64,000 nt of DNA from Chloroflexota bacterium (GTDB taxonomy: Bacteria; Chloroflexota; Anaerolineae; DTLA01): positions 1 to 64,000 of the forward strand of contig JADBJK010000063.1 in assembly GCA_014874485.1 (NCBI GenBank), read 5' to 3'. The notes beneath the pieces were generated by a model. It worked only from the letters and a program-made list of their open reading frames with translations, did no database searches and was not told the DNA's origin. Position numbers and translations under genes: made by a program. Shown here in pieces: positions 9,904-19,301 of the stretch (position 1 is the stretch's first letter; every line of letters starts with the position of its first letter).

Positions 9904-10988
9904 ACTGCCTCCTGACCAGCGGTTTCCACTTTGGGTGCGCCCGTGTCAAACTTGCGACGCGGCCACTCTATCGGCTTGAGGAACCCCCATTCTATGCCGC
10001 CCAGCAAACCCTGCGGCCGCAGGAGCATGATCAAGAGAAGCGCGACGGGGTAGATGATGTACCGCCATGCCTCCGCTCCGGAGGGTAAGATGATCCGCAG
10101 CCCCTCTAGCGAGAGCGCCCACGCGAAAGCGGCCACGACGGTGCCGGTGATGGAGCCAAGCCCGCCGAACACGACGATGATCATCGGGTCAAAGGACTTG
10201 ATGAAGTGGAACAGGCTCGGGTGCAGGAAGGCGTATAGGTGGGCGTAGATGCCGCCCGCCAGCCCCGCGTAGATGCCGCCGATGACGAAGGACAGGGTCT
10301 TGTACTTGACCGTGTCAATGCCCATGGCTTTGGCTGCGATCTCGTTCTCGCGCACGGAGACGATAGCGCGCCCCGTGGACGAATGCAGGATGTTGCGCAA
10401 GATAATGATGCACAGCACCAGCAGGAAGAACGACCAGAACCACGTCGTAAGTCGTGGAATGCCTACCATGCCGCGCGCGCCCTTCATCTCGGGGAATGGG
10501 AGGATAGTGTCCGTGTTGTCGGCCAGCACCTTGACCACGATGGTGAACCCCAGCGTGGCGATGCCGAAGTAGTCGCCGCCCATCTTCAGCACGGGCAGGC
10601 CGAAGAGGTAGGCGATCACACCGGCCAGAAGGGCGCCGAAGGCGATGGCCACCAAGAAGATGGCGATCTTCCCCGCATCAAACGTGGCGAATCCCAAGTC
10701 CAGAGGGATGCTCACCTTCGCCGCGTAGCGGTATGTGATGTCCGCCGAAGCGTAGGCGCCGATGGCGTAGAACCCCCACTGGCCTAGGGAGAACTGGCCG
10801 TTGAACCCGTAGATCAGATTTAGCCCCAGACTGACAATCGCCATGACGCAGCCCAGTTGGATAACCGTCTTCATGTAGTCCGTGATGACGTTGGTGCTGA
10901 ACAGCACCTGGACTACCGCGTACACGCCGATGGCTCCAACCCAAAAGAGCCACGACGCCCCGAGAAACTCAAGCCTTCTCTTCTTCAT
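9900..10988 (-). CDS. livM: Branched-chain amino acid ABC transporter permease
   Basis: LGLNLIYGFNGQFSLGQWGFYAIGAYASA...GGLGSITGTVVAAF. Confidence 0.93.
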   Translation of the reverse strand: MKKRRLEFLGASWLFWVGAIGVYAVVQVLFSTNVITDYMKTVIQLGCVMAIVSLGLNLIYGFNGQFSLGQWGFYAIGAYASADITYRYAAKVSIPLDLGFATFDAGKIAIFLVAIAFGALLAGVIAYLFGLPVLKMGGDYFGIATLGFTIVVKVLADNTDTILPFPEMKGARGMVGIPRLTTWFWSFFLLVLCIIILRNILHSSTGRAIVSVRENEIAAKAMGIDTVKYKTLSFVIGGIYAGLAGGIYAHLYAFLHPSLFHFIKSFDPMIIVVFGGLGSITGTVVAAFAWALSLEGLRIILPSGAEAWRYIIYPVALLLIMLLRPQGLLGGIEWGFLKPIEWPRRKFDTGAPKVETAGQEAV

Positions 10989-11085
10989 AACCCGTCTCCG
11001 GTGTGCCGATTTCTTGTGGGAACTGTCCTCATGGAACGCATGGGGCCAGCGGTAAAAGCCCGCCACCCCCAAACCCGCCGCGCGC

Positions 11086-12378
11086 CTACGCCTTCTCGCC
11101 CTCCGGCTCGCCGAAGATACCGGTGGGCCGAATCAGGAGCACGATGATCAGGATGGTGAAGGCGATGGCGTCGCGCATGGGCGTCAGGATGTAGCCTGCG
11201 CTGAGCATCTCGGCCTGGCCCATGATGAGGGAACCGACGAACGCACCATTGAGGTTGCCGATGCCGCCCAGCACCGCTGCCACGAAGGCTTTGAGGCCGG
11301 GCATGATCCCCATGAACACGATGAGTTGCGGGTAGGCGATGGCGTACAGGACGCCGCCCGCTCCTGCCAGCGCTGCGCCGATGGCGAAGGTCTTGGTGAT
11401 CACGCCGTCCACGTCAATGCCCATCAGGCGCGCCGTGGGCTTGTCCCACGATGTGGCGCGCATGGCCTTGCCCAGTTTAGTCCCATACACGATCCAGCGC
11501 AACAGCAGCAGGAACAGAATAGAGACCAGGATGATGATGATCGTTACGTTGGAAATCTGCACGCCCAAAATCTTCCAACTGACGACCTTGAACGGCTGCT
11601 CGTAGATAATGTAGTTGGAGGTGAAGACTTCGGGCAGCGACGAGAAGTACTCCAGGAAGAACGAGACGCCAATGGCGGTGATGAGAGCAGCGATGCGCGG
11701 CGCGTTTCGCAGCGGTTTGTAGGCGACGCGCTCAATGACGACGGCCAGAAGCATGCACACGACCATGGACAAGATGATCACCAAGACTGTGCCGATGGCG
11801 ATGGCCACCCACGGCGAGAGGGTTGGGAACAATCGCGCCGGCAACAGATGAAGCCGCATCGCCTTGATGGCGTAGAAACTCGTGAAGGCGCCGACCATGA
11901 ACACATCGCCGTGGGCGAAGTTGATGAGGCGCACGATGCCGTACACCATCGTGTAGCCCAAGGAGATAAGCGCATACACAAAACCAAGACGAATGCCATC
12001 CACAACGTACTGGGCAAACAGGGTGGGGTTGATGAGCACGCCCTCGGGGTGCTGGACGAACATCCGCCAGAGGAACCAGATGGCCAGCAGAATCATGAGT
12101 GCGTTGCCCGCCACCGAACGGGCGATCTTGCCGAAGCCGGCGCCGGCTTGCTTGCGAATCTGCGAGCGGGTGATCCAACCGACCAGATACAGGAACCAGA
12201 CGCCAAAGCCAATGGAACCGGCCTGCATCACAAGGCCCGGGACCACGCCATCCTTGTCCCAGGCCTCCAATTCTTGGGGAGTAAGCGAGGAGTGGAAAAG
12301 CATGAAAAGCCCGGCAGCAGCGACGCCGAGCGCAATCCCCCCAAGGAACAGGGCCAACGATTTCAAAGTACGATTCAT
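11086..12378 (-). CDS. livH: Branched-chain amino acid ABC transporter permease
   Basis: GIRLGFVYALISLGYTMVYGIVRLINFAHGDVFMVGAF...AVLGGIGNLNGAFVGSLIMGQAEML. Confidence 0.93.
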   Translation of the reverse strand: MNRTLKSLALFLGGIALGVAAAGLFMLFHSSLTPQELEAWDKDGVVPGLVMQAGSIGFGVWFLYLVGWITRSQIRKQAGAGFGKIARSVAGNALMILLAIWFLWRMFVQHPEGVLINPTLFAQYVVDGIRLGFVYALISLGYTMVYGIVRLINFAHGDVFMVGAFTSFYAIKAMRLHLLPARLFPTLSPWVAIAIGTVLVIILSMVVCMLLAVVIERVAYKPLRNAPRIAALITAIGVSFFLEYFSSLPEVFTSNYIIYEQPFKVVSWKILGVQISNVTIIIILVSILFLLLLRWIVYGTKLGKAMRATSWDKPTARLMGIDVDGVITKTFAIGAALAGAGGVLYAIAYPQLIVFMGIMPGLKAFVAAVLGGIGNLNGAFVGSLIMGQAEMLSAGYILTPMRDAIAFTILIIVLLIRPTGIFGEPEGEKA

Positions 12379-12444
12379 GCCAAATCTCCTGCACAGAGAT
12401 TGCGAGGGGCTGGTGGCCAAAGGGTGTGCATGGGTCCTCTTTCC

Positions 12445-12474
12445 GCAGGGGGGCGGAATGTGCCGCCCCCCTGC
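12445..12474. repeat. Perfect 12-bp stem hairpin between the liv SBP and permease genes
   Basis: gcaggggggcgg-aatgtg-ccgcccccctgc; no U-tract on the minus strand. Confidence 0.8.
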
Positions 12475-12492
12475 AGGAAATGCGCCTCAGGT

Positions 12493-13638
12493 TTACGGGT
12501 TCACCGTGGCCATGTAGGACTTCTTGCCATCCTTGACCGAGATGACGACGGCCGACTTGATCGGGTTGTGCTGCGCATCAAAGGTGATCTTGCCGGACAC
12601 GCCATCAAACGAGAGTTTCTCCATGGCGACGCGCACCTTGTCGGGGTCGTCGCTGCCGGCCTGCTGGATGGCGGTTACGAGCAAGTTAGCCGCGTCGTAG
12701 GCAAGGGTCGCCAAGGCATCGGGAACCTTGCCGCCGTAGCGAGCGCCATAGGTCTTGAGCCAGGACTGGACGACCGGGCGCGGGTCCGCAGCATCGTAGT
12801 GGTTGCTGAAGAAGCCGCCGTCCACCGCCGCCACGTCCAACTCTTCGGAGTCCCAGCCGTCGCCGCCGCCCATCGGGCAGGTGATGCCTTTCTCCTTGGC
12901 CTGCTTGGCGATGAGGTTGACCTTGTTGTAGTAGTCGGGCAGGAACAGGAAGTCGGGCTTGGCGTCGGCAACCTTCGCCAGGATGGCCGAGAAGTCGGTG
13001 TCATCCTTGGTGTAGGTCTCCCAGACGAGGACCTTGCCGCCGCCTTTCTCAAAGGCATCGCGGAAGTACTCGGCCAGGCCGCGCACGTAGTCGTTGCCCT
13101 GGTCCAGGAGGACCGCCGCCGTCTTGGCCTTCAGGTTCTCCAGCGCGAACTTGGCCATCACGGTGCCCTGGAACGGGTCAATGAAGCACGCGCGGAAGGT
13201 GAAGGGCTTGGTGGAGCCGTCGGCGAAGGTCGTTACCTTGGGGTTGGTGGACGTCGGGCTGATCTGCAGCACCTTCTTCTCGTTGGCGACTTCGGAGACG
13301 GGGATGGAGGCGCTGGAGCAGACCTCGCCCACGATGAACTTGACCTTGTCCTGGTCAATCACCTTGTTGGCGGCGTTGCGGGCCTCCTGGGGGTCGCAGC
13401 GGCCGTCGGCCACAACCCACTCAATCTTCTTGCCGAGGACGCCGCCCTTGGCGTTCCACTCCTCAAAGGCGAGGACTGCGCCGTCGCGGGTGGACGCGCC
13501 GAAGGTGCCCACGTCGCCGGTCATGGGGGCGATGATGGCGATCTTGATGGTCTTGGCGCCACCGCCGCCGCAGCCCGCGAACAGGCTCGCCAGCATGGCG
13601 ACCAACACGATCAATCCAACATACTTCGCGGTTTTCAT
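12493..13638 (-). CDS. Branched-chain amino acid ABC transporter substrate-binding lipoprotein
   Basis: Lipobox FAGC; KIAIIAPMTGDVGTFGASTRDGAVLAFEEWNAKGGVLGKKIEWVVADGRCDPQEA. Confidence 0.93.
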   Translation of the reverse strand: MKTAKYVGLIVLVAMLASLFAGCGGGGAKTIKIAIIAPMTGDVGTFGASTRDGAVLAFEEWNAKGGVLGKKIEWVVADGRCDPQEARNAANKVIDQDKVKFIVGEVCSSASIPVSEVANEKKVLQISPTSTNPKVTTFADGSTKPFTFRACFIDPFQGTVMAKFALENLKAKTAAVLLDQGNDYVRGLAEYFRDAFEKGGGKVLVWETYTKDDTDFSAILAKVADAKPDFLFLPDYYNKVNLIAKQAKEKGITCPMGGGDGWDSEELDVAAVDGGFFSNHYDAADPRPVVQSWLKTYGARYGGKVPDALATLAYDAANLLVTAIQQAGSDDPDKVRVAMEKLSFDGVSGKITFDAQHNPIKSAVVISVKDGKKSYMATVNP

Positions 13639-13783
13639 AAACACCTCTCCTCCTCTACATGGTTGGCCCAGAGGGCCAGTGTACTGGGGTCCCAACTGCG
13701 TTCAGAGTACGGTGGTTTGCAGCGGGCCTACCCGCTGCGCGAAGTGTCTGTCGGCGATCACCTCCCTTCACCAGCAGAAGTTA

Positions 13784-13892
13784 CAAAAAATCTGCGAGGC
13801 AGGCGAGAGTGCGCTGTCGTAGCGCACGATGATGGACCTGTGCTGGAGCAGCAACTGGAGATTACCCCCATTGGCACTCCAATCCTCGCAGG
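13784..13892 (-). promoter_or_regulatory. Candidate structured leader (riboswitch/attenuator-like) upstream of the liv operon
   Basis: 8-bp CUGCGAGG/CCUCGCAG helix closes a three-hairpin domain and is followed by A + U6. Confidence 0.45.
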
Positions 13893-13925
13893 ATATACCG
13901 ATTTGTGATGTTGCCAACAAAGGCC

Positions 13926-13954
13926 ATTATAAGGCTAGTTGGCGGTTCTGTCAA
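13926..13954 (-). promoter_or_regulatory. Consensus promoter for the liv operon
   Basis: Minus strand TTGACA - 17 nt - TATAAT. Confidence 0.75.
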
Positions 13955-13997
13955 AGGCTTTTGCCGACCCATTTTCGGTTCCAGGTTCGCTGGTAGC

Positions 13998-14112
13998 CGT
14001 CATTGCGAAGGTGCGCAGCGCCCGAAGGGACAATTCATGAATTGTCCCTACTGAGGCGCGATGCGCCGAAGCATCTCGTCAGCGGAGATGCTTCGCTTCG
14101 CTCCCAATGACA
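13998..14112. repeat. REP/MITE-like repeat cluster
   Basis: tcattgcgaa half-element plus caattcatgaattgtccctac palindrome. Confidence 0.75.
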
Positions 14113-14203
14113 ACGGCAGATCGCGCGCGCAAACCTGCAAGCGAACGTCGGAACCGAGTCGCCGGCCTTGTTGTTCCAGTGCGACTTGTCGCGCCCGAAG
14201 AGG

Positions 14204-14286
14204 TGCCCGCGAGAGGACTCGAACCTCCACGCCGTCACCGGCACAGGCCCTCAACCTGCTGTGTATGCCAATTCCACCACGCGGGC
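14204..14286 (-). tRNA. tRNA-Leu(GAG)
   Basis: GCCCGCG...GGTGGAATTGGCATACAC-AGCAGG-TTGAGGG-CCTGT...GGTTCGAGTCC..CGCGGGCA; class II long variable arm; CCA not encoded. Confidence 0.92.
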
Positions 14287-14392
14287 TTTGTCCTACATTA
14301 TACCCGGCGCGCCGCCAGTTGTCAACTGGGCAAAAATCCACTACAATCCTTATTAGCCCCATGTGCCGGGCAATCTCACCAGGAGGCGCCCC

Positions 14393-15400
14393 ATGAGGAT
14401 TGTAGTGGACGCGATGGGAGGCGACTACGCCCCCGAAGTGGTTATCCAAGGCGTGCGAGATTACCTGTCCGACGGTTCCGCCGACATTCTGCTCGTCGGA
14501 CAGGAGGACAAGGTCAAGCCCCTTTTGGAGAAATACCCCCTGCCCCCCGACAGAGTTCAATTCCGCCACGCAAGCCAGGTGATTGAAATGGACGAACACC
14601 CCGCCGAGGCCGTGAAGGCGAAAGAGGACTCGTCCATGGTGGTGGGGATGAACCTGCTCAAGAGCGGCGAGGCCGACGCCTTCATGTCGGCGGGCAACTC
14701 CGGCGGCGTGCTGGCGGCTGCGCTGTTCCGCCTGGGCCGCATCCCGGGCATCAAGCGCCCCGCCCTGTCCACCGTCTACCCCACCGCGACGGGCTTTACC
14801 TTCATCCTGGACATCGGCGCCAACACGGATTGCAAGCCGCTGTACCTTCAACAGTTCGGCCTCATGGGGAGCATCTACGCCGAGCGCGTGCTGGGCGTGC
14901 CCAACCCCAGGGTCGGCATCGTGTCCAACGGCGAGGAGCCAGGGAAGGGGAGCATGCTGGTGCAGGAGGCATTTGAACTCCTGAAGAACAGCAACCTCAA
15001 TTTCATCGGCAACGTGGAGGGCAAGGACATCCCCGCGGGCATGGCCGACGTGGTGGTAACCGATGGGTTCACGGGCAATGTCATCATCAAGTTGTCCGAG
15101 GGGGCCGCAGGGCTGATGCTGGGCATCATCGGCGAGGAGATTCGGCGGCGCAAAGTGGCGGCGCTGGGGGCGCTGCTGGCCAAGCCGGCCTTCCGCGCGG
15201 TGAAGCACCGACTGGACTACGCGGAGTACGGCGGCGCGCCGCTGCTGGGCGTGGATGGCGTGGTCATCATCGCCCACGGGCGTTCCAACGCCAAGGCCAT
15301 CCGCAACGCCATCCGCGTGGCCGAGCGGGCCGTGAACGGCAGGATCGTGGAGCAAATCAAGCAGGGCGTGGCCGAGCGCCTGGGCATCGGAGAAGAGTAG
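14393..15400 (+). CDS. plsX: Phosphate acyltransferase PlsX
   Basis: MRIVVDAMGGDYAPEVVIQGVRDYL...SAGNSGGVLAAALFRLGRIPGIKRPAL. Confidence 0.95.
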   Translation: MRIVVDAMGGDYAPEVVIQGVRDYLSDGSADILLVGQEDKVKPLLEKYPLPPDRVQFRHASQVIEMDEHPAEAVKAKEDSSMVVGMNLLKSGEADAFMSAGNSGGVLAAALFRLGRIPGIKRPALSTVYPTATGFTFILDIGANTDCKPLYLQQFGLMGSIYAERVLGVPNPRVGIVSNGEEPGKGSMLVQEAFELLKNSNLNFIGNVEGKDIPAGMADVVVTDGFTGNVIIKLSEGAAGLMLGIIGEEIRRRKVAALGALLAKPAFRAVKHRLDYAEYGGAPLLGVDGVVIIAHGRSNAKAIRNAIRVAERAVNGRIVEQIKQGVAERLGIGEE

Positions 15401-16114
15401 ATGAGGGTCGTAACAGACGAGCAGTTGATCGCCCAACGCGCCAAGTTGGGCAAGCGCGCCAGTCTCATCGGCCTGCTGATCCTTTTGGTGGGGTTCGTGG
15501 TGTCGTTTTCGCCGCAACTGTTCCTGGTGTCGCTGGGGTGTCTCATCGTCGGGTTCACGGTCTCCAACATCGGCGTGTACAATGCCAACCAGTGGGTGAG
15601 GGAGCCCCGCGCCGACCAGGTGCTGACCCGCGCCATGAAAGGCTTCAGCAACAAGTTCACGCTGTTCAACTACACCGGCCCCGTGCCCCATGCGGTGGTA
15701 GGGCCGTCGGGCGTCATCGTCTTCCTGGTCAAGTCGCAGGATGGGCGCATCATCGTCAACGGCAGCCGGTGGAAGCACCCCTTCACCCTGCGTCGCCTGT
15801 TTGGGTTCTTCGGCACCGAGTCGCTGGGCAACCCGTCGCGGGATCTCAAAACCCTGATTGAGGCAACGCAGAAGTTCGTGGCCAAGGTGCTGCCCGAGGC
15901 GGAAGTCCCTGTCCACGGTGCGGTGGTATTCTCCTCCCCAAAGGCCGAACTGACCATCCAGAACCCCGATGTGCCCGTGCTGACGGAGAAGCAGGTGAAG
16001 GACTTCCTGCGGAGTGTGTCCAAAGCAGAGGTGTTGTCGCCCGAACAGCGTAAGGCGCTCATGGAGGCGTTTCAGGGGCGGTACAGGGGGCCGGAGGCAC
16101 AGGACGAGTCCTGA
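15401..16114 (+). CDS. Membrane protein with NERD-like domain (hypothetical)
   Basis: Two N-terminal TM segments then GPVPHAVVGPSGVIVFLVKSQDGRIIVNGSRWKH. Confidence 0.55.
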   Translation: MRVVTDEQLIAQRAKLGKRASLIGLLILLVGFVVSFSPQLFLVSLGCLIVGFTVSNIGVYNANQWVREPRADQVLTRAMKGFSNKFTLFNYTGPVPHAVVGPSGVIVFLVKSQDGRIIVNGSRWKHPFTLRRLFGFFGTESLGNPSRDLKTLIEATQKFVAKVLPEAEVPVHGAVVFSSPKAELTIQNPDVPVLTEKQVKDFLRSVSKAEVLSPEQRKALMEAFQGRYRGPEAQDES

Positions 16115-16153
16115 TCGGGCTTGCGCATACGCGGGGGCACATCCCGAAACCGA

Positions 16154-16194
16154 CGAACGGCGCGAGTGGGCCTTGGTGCCCTTCGCGCCGTTCG
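16154..16194. terminator. Hairpin between convergent genes (terminator-like)
   Basis: cgaacggcgcga ... tcgcgccgttcg; 12-bp arms. Confidence 0.5.
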
Positions 16195-16221
16195 TGATCT
16201 AGCATCCTCGGCGGCGAAGAC

Positions 16222-18075
16222 CTAGGAAGCGCTAGGCTTGTGGCACAGCGTGCAACTCTCGTTGGTGCGGCCCGCGTGGGATGCCGGCACCGGCTTCACC
16301 GCCGACGCGTGGCATGTTAGGCACTGCTCGCGCCCGGCGATGGCGTGCGGGATGGGCTTGGCCTCCGCGCTGGCGCCCGGCTGCTCCGCCACCGTAGGCT
16401 TGTGGCACAGCGTGCAACTCTCGTTGGTGCGGCCCGCGTGGGATGCCGGCACCGGCTTCACCGCCGAGGCGTGGCATGTTAGGCACTGCTCGCGCCCGGC
16501 GATGGCGTGGGGGATGCCCTTCGCATTGGCGAGCAGGCCCGCCGCAGACTCCTTGAACCCCACGGGCGTGTGGCACTGGGCGCAGTCGCCGGTGAAATGC
16601 CCCGCAGGCGGCTTGTGGCAGTTGGCGCACACGTACTGCGGCTTCTTGACCCCGTTGTGGCACTCGTGGCACCAGACCCCCGCGTGCTTGCCCTCCAGCG
16701 GGATGGGATGCGTGAAGCCGGCATCCAGGTTCACCACCGGCCACTTGGTGCCGTGGCACGCCGAGTTGCTGCAGAAACTGGTGTCGTCCGCGCCGAACTT
16801 GATAGGCCCGTGGCATGTCTCGCACGACTTGTCGGCCTGGAAGCGGTGGTCGGCCATGAAGTTGGCGGCCAGGTGTGATTCCGGTTCCTTGGCCGACAGG
16901 AGCAGGCTGCCTAGTTCGGCGATCTTCGGCTGAGTCCCCTCCTTGGCGACAACCGGGATGGTGTGGCAGATGTTGCAGTGCAGGCGGATGGACTCGCCCT
17001 GGGCGGTCATGTGCTTGCCGTTGTGGCAGCGGAAGCAGCCGGGGAAGTCCTTGTGCCCGATGTTGTTGGGGTGGGTCTTCCAGCCCACGGACAGGTCGGG
17101 GAAATAGGTGGTCTGGAAAATCTCCTTGATGACGGCGGTCGCCTGCTGGACGGCGGCGGCGTTCTGGGCGTAGAAATCGGGATAGTTGGCCTGGTAGAAC
17201 GCGGGCAGTTGCTCAATGGCCCGAATCGCCTCGCCAAAGGTCGCATACGGCGCATCCAGCAGTTCCAGCCCCTTCTGCTTGATGAACGGGATGGCCTTGC
17301 TGATGCGACCGAGCAGAATGGCCTGATCCAGCGAGTAGTCCGGCGACTTGAAGTCGTGGACGCTGCGGTTGTGGCAGTCCACGCAGTCCATGAGATTCTT
17401 CTCGGCGGCGTCTATCTGCTCCTGGGTGAGCGGCGATTCCACGTCCATGTACGTGGTCGTGTTGCCCGCCGCGTCCACCACCTGCACCCAGGGGATGTTC
17501 TGCTTGAGGCTGTCGGTGGCGATGTAGTACACCTTGTTCAGGATGTGCCAGTGAATGCCCCTGCCGGTGCCGAACCGCTCCGTTCCGCCGCCGGTTTTGA
17601 AGATGAGGAACGTAGTGTGCAGGGTATTGTTCTCGTCCGCATCGTAGTGGGCAATGCGGCGCATGGAATCATCAAAGACGGCGTCGGGCCAATGGCACCG
17701 CTCGCAGGTCTCCCGCGCCGGCCGCAAGGACTTGACATAAATCGGGCGCTCGTAACTGTTGAAGATGAGGCTCGTCAGGTGACCGCCGTGGGTGGACTTG
17801 AGTTGGATGGCCTTCAGCGTGCCGACCCGCCCCACGTGGCAGTCCACACAGGACACGCGAGCATGGTAAGAGTTGTTGTAGGCCGCCCACTCCGGCGGCA
17901 TGGTGTGGCAGCGCGTTCCGCAGAACTCGGGGCTATTGGTGTAGTCCCAGAGCAGGATAAGGCCCACGCCGATCCCGATGAGGAGGACGAACCCGCCGCC
18001 GACGAGCAAGAGGCGTCTCCTGCCTTCGGGCACGCGCGGGTCAAAGGGTGCCAGCATCTTCCCGAGCCAACTCAT
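16222..18075 (-). CDS. Multiheme c-type cytochrome with NapC/NirT-like N-terminus
   Basis: N-terminal TM then FCGTRCHTMPPEWAAYNNSYHARVSCVDCHVG; 13 CXXCH motifs plus one CX3CH and one CX4CH. Confidence 0.92.
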   Translation of the reverse strand: MSWLGKMLAPFDPRVPEGRRRLLLVGGGFVLLIGIGVGLILLWDYTNSPEFCGTRCHTMPPEWAAYNNSYHARVSCVDCHVGRVGTLKAIQLKSTHGGHLTSLIFNSYERPIYVKSLRPARETCERCHWPDAVFDDSMRRIAHYDADENNTLHTTFLIFKTGGGTERFGTGRGIHWHILNKVYYIATDSLKQNIPWVQVVDAAGNTTTYMDVESPLTQEQIDAAEKNLMDCVDCHNRSVHDFKSPDYSLDQAILLGRISKAIPFIKQKGLELLDAPYATFGEAIRAIEQLPAFYQANYPDFYAQNAAAVQQATAVIKEIFQTTYFPDLSVGWKTHPNNIGHKDFPGCFRCHNGKHMTAQGESIRLHCNICHTIPVVAKEGTQPKIAELGSLLLSAKEPESHLAANFMADHRFQADKSCETCHGPIKFGADDTSFCSNSACHGTKWPVVNLDAGFTHPIPLEGKHAGVWCHECHNGVKKPQYVCANCHKPPAGHFTGDCAQCHTPVGFKESAAGLLANAKGIPHAIAGREQCLTCHASAVKPVPASHAGRTNESCTLCHKPTVAEQPGASAEAKPIPHAIAGREQCLTCHASAVKPVPASHAGRTNESCTLCHKPSAS

Positions 18076-18184
18076 GCGAACCTCCTTTGCGGTTTCCCCC
18101 AGGTGTGGGTGCAGTATATATGTAAGGATGAGGAGTGTCAAGAGTCCTGGAAACGCAGTGCGATTCCGAAGTTCGTTGACAATC

Positions 18185-18425
18185 GCCATTGCGGGAGAGC
18201 GCAGCGCCCTGGCGATGACATCTGCTCCCGCCGTCATTGCGAGCGAAGCGAAGCCATCCAGCCGGCCCACGTGCGACGCACCTCCGAGGTGCGTCGCACG
18301 TGCCTTCTCACGTCATTGCGAGCGAAGCGAAGCATCTCGGTTGGCGAGATTCTTCGCGGCTTCGCCGCTCAGAATGACAGTCTGCTGGGATTGCTTCGGG
18401 GGCTGCGCGCCCTGGCAATGACATG
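18185..18425. repeat. REP/MITE-like repeat cluster with the 35-bp palindrome (18268-18302)
   Basis: cacgtgcgacgcacctccgaggtgcgtcgcacgtg; 'cattgcgagcgaagcgaagc' elements. Confidence 0.8.
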
Positions 18426-18483
18426 TCCCCCTCAATTTGACGACAGCAGCAACTCGGTGTACAGTATTTGCGACAACCGAATA

Positions 18484-18576
18484 GGACTGGGGGAGCGCAC
18501 GGAACTGCGCTGAGAGGATGCCTAGCCCGGCATCGACCCCTTGAACCTGACCTGGGTAATGCTAGCGTAGGGAAGT
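18484..18576 (+). promoter_or_regulatory. TPP riboswitch (THI element)
   Basis: gggggagcgcacggaactgcgCTGAGAGGatgcctagcccggcatcGACCCCTTGAACCTGACCTGGGTAATGCTAGCGTAGGGAAGT. Confidence 0.95.
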
Positions 18577-18638
18577 CTGTCATCCGTTGGCCATCGGCCC
18601 ATCCAGGGCAGGTGGCCTTTCTATTTGAGGAGGCGCAC

Positions 18639-19301
18639 ATGAAAGCACTCATCGTTGCGGCGTCGCAAAGCACGGATGTTGCGGCGCTGGCCCCCATGGC
18701 CGAGGCGGCGGACATCGTCATCGCCGCCGACGGGGGGGCTGCGCTGGCCCTTGCCGCCGGAGTGCGCCCGCACGTGGTCGTCGGCGACATGGATTCGCTC
18801 GCGGGCGACGCGCTGGACGCGCTGCGGCGGGCGGGCGTGGATATCCGCACCTTCCCTCCGCGCAAGGACGAGACCGACCTGGAACTGGCGCTGCTGGAGG
18901 CCGTGCGGCGCGGGGCCGATGACATCACCATCGCCGGGGCGCTGGGCGGGCGGCTGGATCACACCCTGGGCAACGTGTACCTGCTCACCATGGCGCAACT
19001 GCGCGGGCGGAACGTGCGCCTCGTGGATGGCCGCGTGGAGGCGTTCGTCGTGTGGGAGCGGGCCGAGATTCGCGGCGCGCGCGGGGACACGGTCTCGCTG
19101 ATTCCGCTGACGCCTGAGGTGCGCGGCGTGGAGACCGAGGGTCTGGAATATCCGCTGCGGCGCGAGAGCCTGTTCATGGGGCCTGGCCGCGGCATCAGCA
19201 ATGTCATGCTCGGCCCCGTGGCCCGCGTGTCCACATCCGACGGAATCCTGCTCGCCGTCGTAACCCACAGGGAGGGAGGCGAGGATGCAGGGGCCGTTTG
19301 A
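18639..19301 (+). CDS. thiN: Thiamine pyrophosphokinase
   Basis: IVIAADGGAALALAAGVRPHVVVGDMDSL...FPPRKDETDLELALLEAVRRGADDITIAGALGGRLDHTLGNVYLL. Confidence 0.93.
   Translation: MKALIVAASQSTDVAALAPMAEAADIVIAADGGAALALAAGVRPHVVVGDMDSLAGDALDALRRAGVDIRTFPPRKDETDLELALLEAVRRGADDITIAGALGGRLDHTLGNVYLLTMAQLRGRNVRLVDGRVEAFVVWERAEIRGARGDTVSLIPLTPEVRGVETEGLEYPLRRESLFMGPGRGISNVMLGPVARVSTSDGILLAVVTHREGGEDAGAV

Noticed and set aside
11326-13908. 860-aa plus-strand ORF
   Set aside because: Antisense shadow of livH and the liv SBP; no recognisable domain.
14048-15916. 622-aa minus-strand ORF over plsX
   Set aside because: Antisense of plsX and the NERD-like gene, and it crosses the tRNA and repeats.
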